This document shows, one piece after another, positions 33,600 to 45,086 of a DNA stretch of 64,000 bases. The stretch spans positions 496,001 through 560,000 of the forward strand of contig JAJJXM010000042.1 of the NCBI GenBank assembly GCA_024516155.1. The letters are read 5' to 3'. The position numbers and the translations under genes were made by a program. Position 1 is the first letter of the stretch. Each line of letters starts with the position of its first letter. This stretch comes from Pyronema omphalodes. Its lineage: Eukaryota; Ascomycota; Pezizomycetes; Pezizales; Pyronemataceae. The notes beneath the pieces were generated by a model. It did no database searches, was not told the origin of the DNA, and was given only the letters and a program-made list of their open reading frames with translations.

Positions 33600-34547
33600 T
33601 GGCGACATTTATACCATACCTCCCAGGTCGTACAAACTAGCTAAGCATTACGGCCAAAACGGACTGTACGGACTGTTGGAATATGAGAACTGTACGGCGA
33701 CATAAATAAATTTACTGTCAGTCATGTAAACTGCTTAAACTGCGAAAACCAGTTAACCGAATGTAAGGCTTGGCAAGCCAGGTGAACGATTGGAAACTGC
33801 GAAAACTGTCTTGTCCAGAGGAACTGGTTTATGAAGCCGCGATAAATGTCATTCAGTGCATATATACCAAAATTCCACATCAATTGGGTCCCCACCAATC
33901 ACAACTGGCGCCTAATATTGAAGCTCTTGAACCCCCCGATGGCCTCCAGAGTGTCTGTCTGCATCGAATGACAGTCCGATGTCAAGATCCGCTTACAACC
34001 GGAAAACAGCCACTTGGGTTCGGCGCTCATTACGGGAATAGATAGTACTTCCAGGGCGCTTTTGCAAAATTTGAGGAACCTGGCCCGCTGCCGGGGCTCA
34101 CACCACCACTCAGTGGCAGAATGACCGTCCCCAAGTGCTGCCTCCAGTCCCAGTGCACAGTAATCAACATACTGGTCCAGCTGCGTAGGGCTACTTGTGG
34201 CCGCATCCTCGGGGCCTTTTACGGTTCTAGCGGGGTATTGAATCCAGGTGGTATAGCGGAGAGGCCGCTGTTGGAAACTCATTATCGGTCGTTTGAGGGA
34301 AATGGCAGTGTGAGGTAAGGTCGAGTTCTGTAGGTCAAGGGAAAATAATCTAGGCAAGATATATAGGATGATTGTTCGCCTGGTCAGTTCTATCAGTTCA
34401 ATCAGTGCACTGAAGTTACATGTTTCTATGGAACCCCCAAAACTAAACCAAATGCGTATCCGGGACACCAGAATTACCCCAACTCACTGTGAATTTTCAG
34501 TTCAGTTTACCTGGTTTACAAGCTGACCCGGTAAACTGGCCATAAGA
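33600..34547 (-). mobile_element. Deleted hAT element upstream of A3
   Basis: One end shows ACCTCCCAGGTCGTAC (about 33625), the other stops at GGTAAACTGGCCATAAGA next to the A module, the same truncated junction as at 3349. Its flank at 33545-33620 matches the flank of the hAT copy at 4303-4375, so both descend from one insertion. Confidence 0.7.
33899..34468 (-). pseudogene. hAT transposase C-terminal fragment
   Basis: The frame ends with WWCEPRQRARFLKF and IPVMSAEPKWLFS, a degraded version of the dimerisation block at 3633-4019. No catalytic region remains. The upstream part (to 34468) is open but is largely subterminal repeat sequence. Confidence 0.75.
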
Positions 34548-36556
34548 TTATCGTGTATTGTTTTTGTGTAGTATCTGGATTCGAAAAACGTCTTTCTAAT
34601 GCCAGTGGTGATTGTGGAATGACACGAAAGGCGCAAGAAGAGCGTCGATGAAGGATGTCGTCAATGTGTAGATGCAGTGTCAGATCTGGTGGAGCATACA
34701 AAGACAAGTTTGTAGCAGCTTCAGCCTTAATACTCTACCTCCACGTTCCCGGCCTTCTACATAGACGCTCTTCTTCTACCTCCCGTGAAGTTCCGCAGCC
34801 TCCACTCACACCAGACCTACATTTTTCGCATCCAGATCCACACGAAAAAAATACACAATCGTAAGCCACACAGAATATGTTCGCCTTGGAAGCTCCATTT
34901 ATGGATATATCTGTGCCCTGTACCATAGATCAGGGCCATATGCAGAAACCAATTCTTCCTACCATGGATCGGGATGTCTTTGAACACTCTTGTCTGGATT
35001 GCAACGACCGGTTACAATCGATACCACTGTGTGAATGCGGACACTTGTCAATCGGGACCGAGGAATGGTTCGAACCTCCGCTCCATACGCACAGTCAGCC
35101 AATTCCTCTCATTAGGAACGAGTCGACAACGATGAGCGATGATGAACGACTACGCATGGTCCATTCTCCAGCACCACGAAAGACTGTTACCTGGGCTTCG
35201 TCAAAAGAGGTACGACTATTCTATAAAAAGCGGCCGGTCTCAGAATCTTCCAGACCAAGCGGAAGTGTATTGAGAGGCAACACCGAGGAAACGGGTAAAT
35301 CTCAGAAAAACCGATGGTGGAGTCTGAGCCGCCTCATGGCTATTTTTAAACCCCCCTTGTATACTACCAAGTGGGAGAATTTGTCAGATGGTGAGGATAG
35401 GGATGTCCAAGATTATAGTGATTAAAGAAGTAACTTGTTGATGGAGTATATTATCTTTTGGTGTCATGTTTTTTTGGCGTTTTTATGTCGTGTTTTCGTT
35501 TTGTGTTCTTATCTTGTGTGTTTTTTTGAGGCTTTCGTGCTTCTTTTTTTATGTGTTCTTTTTTAATGTTGAAGAGCTGCTTCAGTTGTGTTATGACGTT
35601 GATTAAAACGGATGCTATGATTTTATAAGGCGAGAGCTGCTTTTGTGTACTGCAACTAATTTCACTGTTTAATACCTATGGTCTCTTCGTACAAGGTCTT
35701 TCGGAGTGAAGCAAAGGCAGAATATATCCATGGTTGACAATTTCATTGAGGAGCCTGGGATAAGCTTGGCAGCACGTGTAGGCTGGATGATCTTGATTGA
35801 TGGTCAGTTATTGGGGATACCTTATATATATCCTCGATTGATGGGTCACGTGTTTGATCCTGGAGGTATTTGTTTTTTTTTTTTTTTTTTTCATTTTTTT
35901 TTTTTTTTTCATGCGGTGACCTGTTACCATTATGGCTCTCGGAATATCTTAGGTCATGCTGCCGGTTGGCTATGGACTGATTTATTCCAATCAACATAGT
36001 AGAATGAAACACGCACCTGATGTATATCCGGAATATCTTCTACAAGAAAAGCAAATATATAACAGAATCCATCTTACGCGTGCCGAAGAGAGGATAACCA
36101 AGAGTGAAAACCTTATCATGTATGGATAGCGGTGCTTCATATGCATGGGATATAATATACAATGCCACTTCGGGGGCTAGACCATTATCTGCTGTCCAAG
36201 GAAAACACAATTAATGAGGCTATCTGTGCGTTAATTGAGCCATTCTGACTCACTGTCCATCCACAGCTAAGTAGCCTAAGCTAACTCGTCGATTTCGTCG
36301 GTGACTGCGATTGCAACAAAGACGAGTGACAATCGTGATTCTTGGGGTTTCTCCGATACATGAAGCACTGTATTACGTAAATGGCTATATCACGAAAAAA
36401 AAACCCTCATTCGTTGTACTCAGTATGTGAATATACAAATCTCACTTTGCATGAAATATTCTAGTATTCCACTCCCACACGTTATCACCAGCTTCATGGT
36501 CTACTACATCGGTTCCTCTCACAAGTTCGGAATTTGTACCCCCCCCCCCCCCCCCC
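34548..36556 (+). repeat. A module, copy 3 (plus orientation)
   Basis: Begins TTATCGTGTATTG and ends in an 18-base poly-C tract (36539-36556). It is the inverted partner of 14000-15994. Confidence 0.85.
34877..35425 (+). CDS. Family A protein, copy A3 (182 aa)
   Basis: Full-length paralog with the conserved start, HSCLDCND, LCECGH (one Cys fewer than A1 and A2), KTVTWASSKEVR, RWWSLS, LYTTKWEN and the acidic tail. In A3 the CPCT of the N-terminus is SVPCT (CIC to SVP region changed: DISVPCT), so one of the putative metal ligands is replaced by Ser. The upstream inverted repeat and hAT remnant are present. Confidence 0.65.
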   Translation: MFALEAPFMDISVPCTIDQGHMQKPILPTMDRDVFEHSCLDCNDRLQSIPLCECGHLSIGTEEWFEPPLHTHSQPIPLIRNESTTMSDDERLRMVHSPAPRKTVTWASSKEVRLFYKKRPVSESSRPSGSVLRGNTEETGKSQKNRWWSLSRLMAIFKPPLYTTKWENLSDGEDRDVQDYSD

Positions 36557-36569
36557 GCCGTCCTCCTCC

Positions 36570-37640
36570 GGGATGAAAAGATATTTAGGGTACAGCTATG
36601 GTTTTCATCTCAAATACCCATTTTACTAGATCCGGTGTTGTTTCTCAGATTTACGCTGGCCCTTCGTTAAAAGTCAATAGTACAGATGGTGTATTAATTC
36701 CTTGGGAACATCAGAATTTATTTGTTTACAAGTAAACACCTTGAATAACAGATTTCTACAATCTACAGCCGTCTGAAATACCGATGATCCATATATCCAG
36801 TATGCACATCAGCTTCCCAGCAATGAGCATAATCATGGTTTGTCATCTAAAGAAGAATCAGAACAGTTACTCGACACAAGTCATAAGTTATTGGTATATG
36901 AATACTAACACGTCATCTTCTTCCCTCGTGTCTCTTCATCACTGCTATAGAATACCGAAGCAAAACAGTGGTATCTAGTCCGTTTAACTGACTCTTTTAT
37001 CATTATTTTCAAGAATCACTGTCGTTATCGAACTGCGCTTGAGACCGCTCAACACATAGTAAAGAGAAGTGACTAGAAGTGCGTTTTCTCTTTGGTCCTC
37101 ATTGAAATTTCTGGATACGCTTTAGTGCTTTTTGAGTATAAGGCGTACTACAGATTCTTTCCTATTGTTCCCTATAATTCCTAATGTTGCTAGGGACACA
37201 GGGGTCGTTCAGAATTCCCGTCTTCGATTTTCCTCAAACAGCATTAGAACACCCGTTTGAGAGAAATTGAAGGCGGGCCTTCTTTGCATTCGGCCAATTT
37301 GATTACCGCATGAGCAGTATGTTAGGGTAAGCTGATTGCCTACCAATTTGGCATAAAGTTCATGAATCCTTAACAATTAATGGTTGTATTCCATTGAGCA
37401 GGTATCTGCACTCTCGATATACTAAGCGAGGCGAATATGGCAAAGTGTGTTTTCTGGTACGTCTTGGACAGTGCGAGGTCTTGGAGGGGGTATCGTGCTT
37501 AATCTATTCAGTGTAATGCTCACTCACCAGTCCTTGAGCACTAATGTTCTTTCTCGCATATCACTTTGGAAGCACTCAAAAAAAGAGCAGATTTCTAAGG
37601 CAAATTCCTAAGCAAGCTATTATACATCACTTTTTCTGGG
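36570..37640 (+). repeat. Copy of 12950-14000 on the opposite strand, no gene seen
   Basis: It links the A module to the truncated B gene, including a member of the AGAAGG foldback family at 37120-37290 and a 64-codon frame at 36784-36978 without recognised motif. Confidence 0.6.
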
Positions 37641-37691
37641 GTTTCCTTATACATTAACCCCACGAATCCTAATCCGACTAAACTGGAACAT

Positions 37692-38099
37692 GTGATAAGC
37701 GCATGGGCTGAACCACATCTAGCTGGCTATCAAAAGAATCCTTTGAGGTATTCGGATAGTGAATGTTTTTTTACGTCTAGTAATGTATTTGTACGAGCTG
37801 TGTTGTCGGCGCACAGTGCAGGTCCCACGAAAAAAGATGCGGATCATTTTAATGTTTATGAATTATATTGTGGGCCGAGAACACGGGATAGGTTACGTCA
37901 AAGCTGGGTGCGAAGAATAGCTGGGAAGCAGGAGGTTGTTCGCTCGGAAATTGAGGAGTCTTTTATCGATAAGTGTGTCACGATCAAAAAGGCTGAGTTT
38001 CGGAATATAAATGGGTTGTTGGATATTTGGTCTAGGCCCAGTATTGAGGGTGTTATGCCGGGGCACTTGCTTTTGGCTTGGGTAACACCGGTGTTTTAG
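37692..38099 (+). pseudogene. Family B, 5'-truncated copy B3
   Basis: Mirror partner of B2, with the same breakpoint upstream of LLYITFSGVS and the same C-terminal 135 residues. It lacks the first third of the protein and the promoter. A few residues differ from B2 (for example SSNVF for SINVF). Confidence 0.75.
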
Positions 38100-38246
38100 G
38101 TTGCAGTCGAGTGGTTTTATCGGGGATTCTGGTTTGTCATGTCTTGATTTTTATATGTACTGAATGCGTTATGTGATTCATTTCGGGAATTGAAATATGC
38201 TGTTTCCCAGGTTCAGTCTTCGGACGATAAGAAATGATAGCATCAG

Positions 38247-38486
38247 ATGGAGCCACATCAGGCATTTTTGGTGGTTGCGCTTGCGGTCCGTATGTGCAAA
38301 TTCTGTAGTAGATACCATCAAGTTGATGCGGGACGCGAATACCGCTGTGTGGTCCAAGCTACAGCCCAGTGGATAATCGGCTTATTGCTCAAGTCGGACA
38401 TTGCATCGTTATACTGTGTAATATGTATCACAATCAGCGTCACTCGATTGACTGAGTGTTTGAGTCCCGATAGTGTCAATGTTTAG
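38247..38486 (+). CDS. Short Cys-containing frame between B3 and C3 (79 aa, doubtful)
   Basis: Paralog of 32461-32658, starting MEPHQAFLVVALAVRMCKFC and then reading on longer to TECLSPDSVNV. The second Cys pair is altered (CKFCSRYH). Status is as uncertain as in the other copies. Confidence 0.25.
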   Translation: MEPHQAFLVVALAVRMCKFCSRYHQVDAGREYRCVVQATAQWIIGLLLKSDIASLYCVICITISVTRLTECLSPDSVNV

Positions 38487-38752
38487 GCTGTTTAGTAGCA
38501 TAGCTGAAGCCTGTTAGAAAACTGAAGAATACGCATGATGACCGAATGGAAATGATATGTCTCATTACATGCAGCTAGCGGTACTTCCGTTCCATTACCC
38601 AAAGTTTCAAGAACTATTTATTATCTCTACCATCGGCAGTCTTCTCCCCTTTATCTCTGCACAACACCACTCAAACCATACAAGACGTCCCTTCGAAAGA
38701 CATAATTAATCTAGACACTATTTATCACACAAAGCTACACCGTACACAAGAA

Positions 38753-39046
38753 ATGGAAACCCCCAACCAGCCAGTACCTCCGGTTAGCAAAGAGTCCACA
38801 ACGGTGAAGATTCCTTTAGCACTACGTACCACTCCATCTGAATCACCGAAGAAAACTGTTACTTGGGCTCGAATGAAAGAGGTAAGAACTTACGACAAAG
38901 AGCTCCCGCTAATAGAAACTCCGGGAGCAAGCGAAGGAGTGGTAAGCAGAGATGAAGAAGAAATGAGAAAACCTCCGAAAAGCAGATGGTGGAGTCTGAG
39001 TAATCGGCCGAAAATGTCCGAAAACAGACTGTATAGTACTACATAG
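38753..39046 (+). CDS. Family C protein, copy C3 (97 aa, shortened by nonsense)
   Basis: Mirror partner of C1. It keeps KKTVTWARMKEVR, RWWSLS and LYSTT and ends at TAG where C2 has TGG, as C1 does, so the nonsense change is older than the inverted duplication. Confidence 0.6.
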   Translation: METPNQPVPPVSKESTTVKIPLALRTTPSESPKKTVTWARMKEVRTYDKELPLIETPGASEGVVSRDEEEMRKPPKSRWWSLSNRPKMSENRLYSTT

Positions 39047-39410
39047 AAGAATGTCTAGTATGACGAGATTATTTATACACAAGTACGGTAAAATGGTAGT
39101 ATTGATGAAAATGTTTCAGTTTAATTGTTATAGTGAATTTAAAGTCATCGTTTTGATAGAGTATGCTCTTTTGCTTGGGGTTTTTGTTTTCTCTTTTTCT
39201 TTTTTTTTTTTCTTTCTCTTTTTTTCTGAAACGCAGAGAATTTGTCGTTACGCCTGTTGTAAAGGATTCTGTATTGTGAATAAGGCAATTTGTTTCGTGA
39301 CTTAGAAACATAATAGCTCTTGTACTAAGTTATTGGACCACAAGCAACGGCAGGTCGAGCCTATCCCACGTATTTACACATCCTGCAGTAGGTACCACAG
39401 TACTCTGAAA

Positions 39411-40195
39411 CAGACCTCCCAGTCGTACAAACCAGTTCAAAATGACGACCAAAATGGACTGGACGGACTGTTGGAATATGAGAACTGCACGGCGACCCCG
39501 TTCAGTTTACTGTCAGTAGTATAAACTGGGTGAACTGCGAAAACCAGTTAACTAAATGCAAGGCTTGGCAAATAAGGTGAACTGTTTCAAACTGCGAAAA
39601 CTGGTTTGTCCAGAGGAACTAGTTGATGAAGGGGCGATAAATATTATTCAGTGCATATAAAACAAAGTTCTACACTAATTGAGTCCCCAGCAATTAATTA
39701 CAACTTATACCCACGATTGAAGCTCCTGAGCCCTTCAATGACTTCCAGTGTATCTGCCTGCATTGAATGGCGGTCCGCTATAATAATCTGCTTGCATTTG
39801 GAAAACAGCAGCTCAGACTCGGCAGTCATCGCGGGAACTGAGAGCATGTTTACCGCCATTTCGTAAACTTTGGGAAACCTGGTAACCAGAAGCTGGTGGA
39901 TTAGGGAGGGTTGAAATACTGGCAGGCTCGGCCACCGGTGGGTTCAAACGAGGTTGAATACATTATTCATTCCTGCATGCACTGGTGACTGGTTCCCGAT
40001 GCGGTTAAACTGGTTTGTATTTATCGAGTCCGTTTAATCAGTGGACAGCAGTTACCTGGTTCTATGGACGCCTCAAAACTGAACCAACTGTGTATCCGGG
40101 ACACCAAAACTGTACCAACTAACTGTGAATTGTCAGTTCAGTTTACCTGGTTTACGATTTTACCAGGTAAACTGGCTATACGATTGGGAGGTCTC
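39411..40195. mobile_element. Deleted hAT element with 8-bp target duplication
   Basis: The duplication CTCTGAAA stands at 39403-39410 and 40196-40203. The ends are CAGACCTCCCAGTCGTA and, reverse-complemented, GAGACCTCCCAATCGTA. The left-arm copy (near 8835) is uninterrupted and shows the related empty site. The interior has the AACTG-rich subterminal parts and a badly decayed transposase tail. This copy defines the ends of the hAT pieces found beside the A genes. Confidence 0.85.
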
Positions 40196-41009
40196 CTCTG
40201 AAATTGATGCAGAACATACATACATCCCCTGGGCTTTAATATTGATACAGTAGTTGATTGGCGAATTTTGATTAAGTCATATTACTCAACCAGTGATACC
40301 GGATTGACCGATTAACTTCAAGTTGCCACAGGGTTAATTAATGTTTGAGCAGTTTATGGTACCACTGGCGAAATACTAAACTACATTCATATGTACTACT
40401 TGAAAATGAATCCCACCATTATATAGCTGGTAGGACCCTCATATCATAAAGATTCTAGAAAAACATACCAATATTTCCATCAAGGATGCAAATAGTGACA
40501 ACTCTAAAGCTTCTGCAGCTCGCTTTATTTGCCACTCCTTAACCCCTCCCCTCCCCATTACTTCCTACTACCACTACTCCCGAGCGGTGAACTTCTGAAT
40601 CTTCCTCCACCAGCTTCCGGTCATTATGCTATTCCTATCCCAATGCTTTTCTTGCACTATATATGCAGTAACTTGAAAACGGTGTCTGAATTATGTTATC
40701 TGATTGAGTGACATGAGAATTGGTGAATGGCTCGAGCAACCCACTGAAGAGTCATCAGCCATACACTGTACAGTAGCCAGCATTAACCTTCGGCATACCC
40801 AAGGTGCACCTTTCACGTACCGGATGACAAGCAATAATGGTCTTTTATCAGAATAGCCCTACGAAGATGCGGATTTAATTGTTGTGCCTGACGAGAGTTC
40901 GCGGATATTAGCATTTTTGAAACCTCTGGGTATAATTGATTGCGCGCTTGACGTATTAGCTACGGTCATAGAATCATGAATACAACGCATCCCGTCCGCT
41001 CTGCGCTAT

Positions 41010-41234
41010 TTAAGCATGATATCGTCCGGCTAGTACTGTCGTGGGTGACCAGACGGGAATCCCGGATACTGTAGTTTTTGTCCATCTGATAGCTGATGAT
41101 GCTTTTTTATCCGTCGGATCATTTCCAGTGAGTTCACAGCTGTCAGAGACATCGATGAAGCTCTTCAAAACCGACTTCCAGAGGATACTTTCAAATCTTA
41201 TCTCTGACTGACCCGAAAACCCACACACAGACAA
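41010..41234 (-). pseudogene. Decayed reading frame, second copy
   Basis: Matches 7711-7929: CGFSGQSEIRFESILWKSVLK and TGNDPTDKK. The frame reads into SGIPVWSPTTVLAG, which is out of frame in the left copy. No family recognised. Confidence 0.3.
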
Positions 41235-41942
41235 TGCCCCAGAGTATGTATCTACCCGCCACGATGCGCAGTCAACGTGTAACTTTCTGGAGCCGCAGCG
41301 ATTATGTCCCTCCGAGCTACAGCTATAGAAAAACCTTGTGAAATGTCACTTTCTAGTACCGCCTGACATTCTTGAACATCATCTTACAAGGAGTACCGAC
41401 GACTGGGATGGCTAAATACTTCGAGCACAATAGTTTGAGAACGATATCCTGGATTTACTTCAACTTCTTCTGCTATCCACGTGTATTCAGCTTCTGTTAT
41501 AGATAGCAAAAAATTACGGCTCAGCTGGCTAGCTTAAGCTGAGAGTCATCATCAAAGGTTCGTGACTGTCATTTAGCCATCACCCCTTACCCCGCAATCT
41601 GTGGATTACTGGCTCGGTTTTTTCCATGGGTATTTCTGAAGACTCTTGAGGGTTGCATATGTCTACTACGTATTTGTATTGATATCAACGGCGTCCACCA
41701 CCAGAATATTAGTGCGTACTTAGTGAAAACCTTTTCCGCGGGCACAGTATGTAATCTCAGCTGTTTCCCTCACTTTACGAAACTACACTATTTCCTATTC
41801 TTTCCTATTATTCCCAATGTTACTATGGATGCGGGGTTACGCCCTTTTGATGTCCGAGTTCAGAAGGCCCGTCTTTGGTTTCCCTAAAACGGGATCATGA
41901 CACCTGCTTGAGAGAAATTCAGGGCGGACCTTCTAAGCTTCT

Positions 41943-42703
41943 TTGCGTTAGGCCCCTTTCACTATCGTATCAGCAGTGTTCAAATATACGGGGGCAGAAG
42001 ACGCGGTCGTGGAGAAGAGGAGGAAAATGAGACTGAGGGTAAGGTGCTCTCATTTCGGAGAGTATCTGATATGACGTTCCACAACGGGTTGACTCTCAGC
42101 GTCAAACTCTACCTGCCATTTTGATCCAACTTCAAGAAGATCCCTTTTCTAATGCCTAATGTTAAAACAGATGTGTAGTATTGATATATGTATCTTTGTG
42201 GCTATCATAGTTTGTTGTTCGCTATGCTTGATAACGTAACAGGCTATCAATCGCTCTATATATGACAATTGACACACACACTATCAAAAGTTGGTATCAA
42301 CTAGAAGAAACAGACGTTCTATTTCTGTATCAAGTGCATCAGTCTGAGACGGATATCCGATGAAATCACGGCTCGATCTTTTCTTCAGTTTTCTGTATCA
42401 CCACCGCCGGTGTCAATAAAAAAAGGGCCGTTCTGGATCTCATTGCTGTCACCGTTGAATTGCTGCAGAAATTTCAGATGATTTGGAAATGTACATAAAT
42501 AGCGCACTGTCAGAGTATACCCCTCGTTTGATGGAAGGGGGGGAAAGGCATAGCTGAATGACGGAGTCATGGACCTTTGCTGATGACAAAGGTCTAGTTA
42601 AACCAGCCTAACGAGCGGTAATTATTGCTTTCCGTAGCTAACAGTGAGCATATGATAGAGCAAGGAGTTGAAGCCACTCCAAGATATCTTTCAAGATCTA
42701 GTA
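41943..42703. other. Spacer between foldback repeat and A module 4
   Basis: No gene is supported. The same sequence occurs at 52216-52991 in copy 2. A short poly-G run occurs near 42540. Confidence 0.5.
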
Positions 42704-44694
42704 TTATCGTGTATTGTTTTTATGCAGTATCAGGATGCAAAGAATTTCTTTCTAATGCCAGTGGTGATTGTGGAATGACACGAAAGGCGCAAGAAGAGCG
42801 TCGATGGAGGATGCCGTCAATGTGTAGATGCAGTGTCAGATCTGGTGGAGCATACAAAGACAAGTTTGTAGCAGCTTCAGCCTTAATACTCCACCTCCAC
42901 GTTCCCGGCCTTCTACATAGACGCTCTTCTTCTACCTCCCGTGAAGTTCCGCAGCCTCCACTCACACCAGACGGAAATTCGTTGCATCCTGATCCTACAC
43001 CAAAAACGATACACAATCGTAAGCCACACAGAACATGGTCGCCGTGGAAGCTGAATTTATGGATATATGTGTGCCCTGTACCATGGATCAGGGCCATATG
43101 CAGAAACCGACTCTTGCTACCACATATCGGGACGCCCTTGAACACTCTTGTCTGGATTGCAATGACCGGTTACAATCGGTACCACTGTGCGAATGCGGAC
43201 ACTTGTCAATCGGCACCGAGAAATGGTTCGAACCTCCGCTCCATACACACGGTCAGCCAATTACTCTCATTAGGAACGAGTCGACAACGATGAGCGATGA
43301 TGAACGACTACGCATGGTCCATTCTCCAGCACCACGAAAGACTGTTACCTGGGCTTCGTCAAAAGAGGTACGACTATTCTATAAAAAGCGGCCGGTCTCA
43401 GAATCTTCCAGACCAAGCGGAAGTGTATCGAGAGGCAACACCGAGGAAACGGGTAAATCTCAGAAAAACCGATGGTGGAGTCTGAGCCGCCTCATGGCTA
43501 TTTTCAAACCCCCCTTGTACACTACCAAGTGGGAGGATTTGTCAGATGGTGAGGATGGGGATGTCGATGATTATAGTGACTAAAGAAGTAAATTCTTGAT
43601 GGAGTATATTATTTTTTGGTGTCATGTTTTTTTGGCGTTTTTATCTCGTGTTTTTGTTTTGTGTTCTTATCTTGTGTGTTTTTTTTGAGGCTTTCGTGCT
43701 TCTTTTTTTATGTGTTCTTTTTTAATGTTGAAGAGCTTCTTCAGATGTGTTGTGACGTTGATAATAACGGATGCTATGATTTTATAAGGCGAGAGCTGCT
43801 TTTGTGTATTGCAACTAATTCCACTGTTTAATACCTATGGTTTCTTCGTACAAGGTCTTTCGGAGTGAAGCAAATGCAGAATATATCCATGATTGACAAT
43901 TGCATTGAGCAGCCTGGGATAAACTTGGCAGCACGTGTAGGTTGGATGATCTTGATTGATGGTCGGTCATTGGGGGATACCTTATATATATCCTCGATTG
44001 ATGGAACACGTGTTTGATCCTGAAGGTATTCCTTTTTTCTTTCCTCATGCGGTGTCCCGTTACCGTTATGGCTCTCGAAATATCTTAGGTCATGTTGCCG
44101 GTTGGCCATGGACTGATTTATTCCATCAAACATAGTAGAATGAAACACGCACCTGATGTATATCCGGAATATATCCTATAAGAAAAGCAAAACTATAACA
44201 GAATCCATCTTACGTGTGCCGACGAGATGATTACCAAGAGTGAAAACGTTATCATGTATGGATAGCGGTGCTTCGTATGCCCGTGATATGATAAACAATG
44301 CCACTTCGGAGTCTAGACCATTCGCTGCTGTCCAAGGAAAACATAATTAATGAGGCTACTGTGCGTTAACCGAACCATCTTATCTGCCACTCCAACTGAC
44401 TCACTGTCCATTTACAGCTAAGCTAACTCGTTGATTTCATCCGTGACTGTGGTTGCAACAAAGACGAGTGATTATCGTGATTTCAGGGGTTTCTCCGATA
44501 CATGAAGCACTGTATGACGTAAATGGCTATATCACGAAAAAAACTCTCATTCCTTGTAATCAGTATGTGAATATACAAATCTCACTTTGCATGAAATAGT
44601 CTAGTATACCACGCCCACACGTTATCACCAGCTTCATGATCTACTGCATCTGTTCCTCTCCCAAGTTCGGAATTTGTACCCCCCCCCCCCCCCC
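42704..44694 (+). repeat. A module, copy 4 (plus orientation)
   Basis: It begins TTATCGTGTATTG without any hAT sequence in front, and ends in a 16-base poly-C tract (44679-44694). This is the clearest case of an A module free of hAT sequence. Confidence 0.85.
43035..43583 (+). CDS. Family A protein, copy A4 (182 aa)
   Basis: Full length. The N-terminus differs most from the others (MVAVEAEFMD instead of MFALEAPFMD), while HSCLDCND, LCECGH, KTVTWASSKEVR, RWWSLS, LYTTKWED and the acidic end are kept. The upstream 16-bp inverted repeat is present. There is no hAT fragment before this copy. Confidence 0.65.
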   Translation: MVAVEAEFMDICVPCTMDQGHMQKPTLATTYRDALEHSCLDCNDRLQSVPLCECGHLSIGTEKWFEPPLHTHGQPITLIRNESTTMSDDERLRMVHSPAPRKTVTWASSKEVRLFYKKRPVSESSRPSGSVSRGNTEETGKSQKNRWWSLSRLMAIFKPPLYTTKWEDLSDGEDGDVDDYSD

Positions 44695-44928
44695 TCTTTC
44701 GGGCTGGAAACTCATAGGGCATACAGCTATACTTGTCATCTCAAAATACCATCTTACTAGATCCGAACTTCAGTGAATGGCGGATTTATTCCTCTGTGTT
44801 GTGCCCACTGTGAGTAATGTCATCCGCCCCGCGTCCTTATGTCGAATATTTTATTATTCAATACATGTACATAGAATATTCCTTTTCTATTCCAACATCA
44901 ATTATGTGTGTAATCACATATGTTTCAG

Positions 44929-44936
44929 TATAAAAT
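44929..44936 (+). promoter_or_regulatory. TATA box of B4
   Basis: TATAAAAT about 150 bp before the ATG, aligned with the B1 TATA box. The palindrome TCACGTGA of B1 is changed to TCACATAT here. Confidence 0.6.
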
Positions 44937-45086
44937 CTACAATAATACAATTATTCAGTTCTGACAATCCTCTCTTTTTGTTGCCGATCATCACAAAGTA
45001 CAATACCCGGATAATCTCACAGTTGAATCAAATCCCGGTTTTTACAAATTTTACATACTGTCAACACATATCAACATCTTTTCAAC

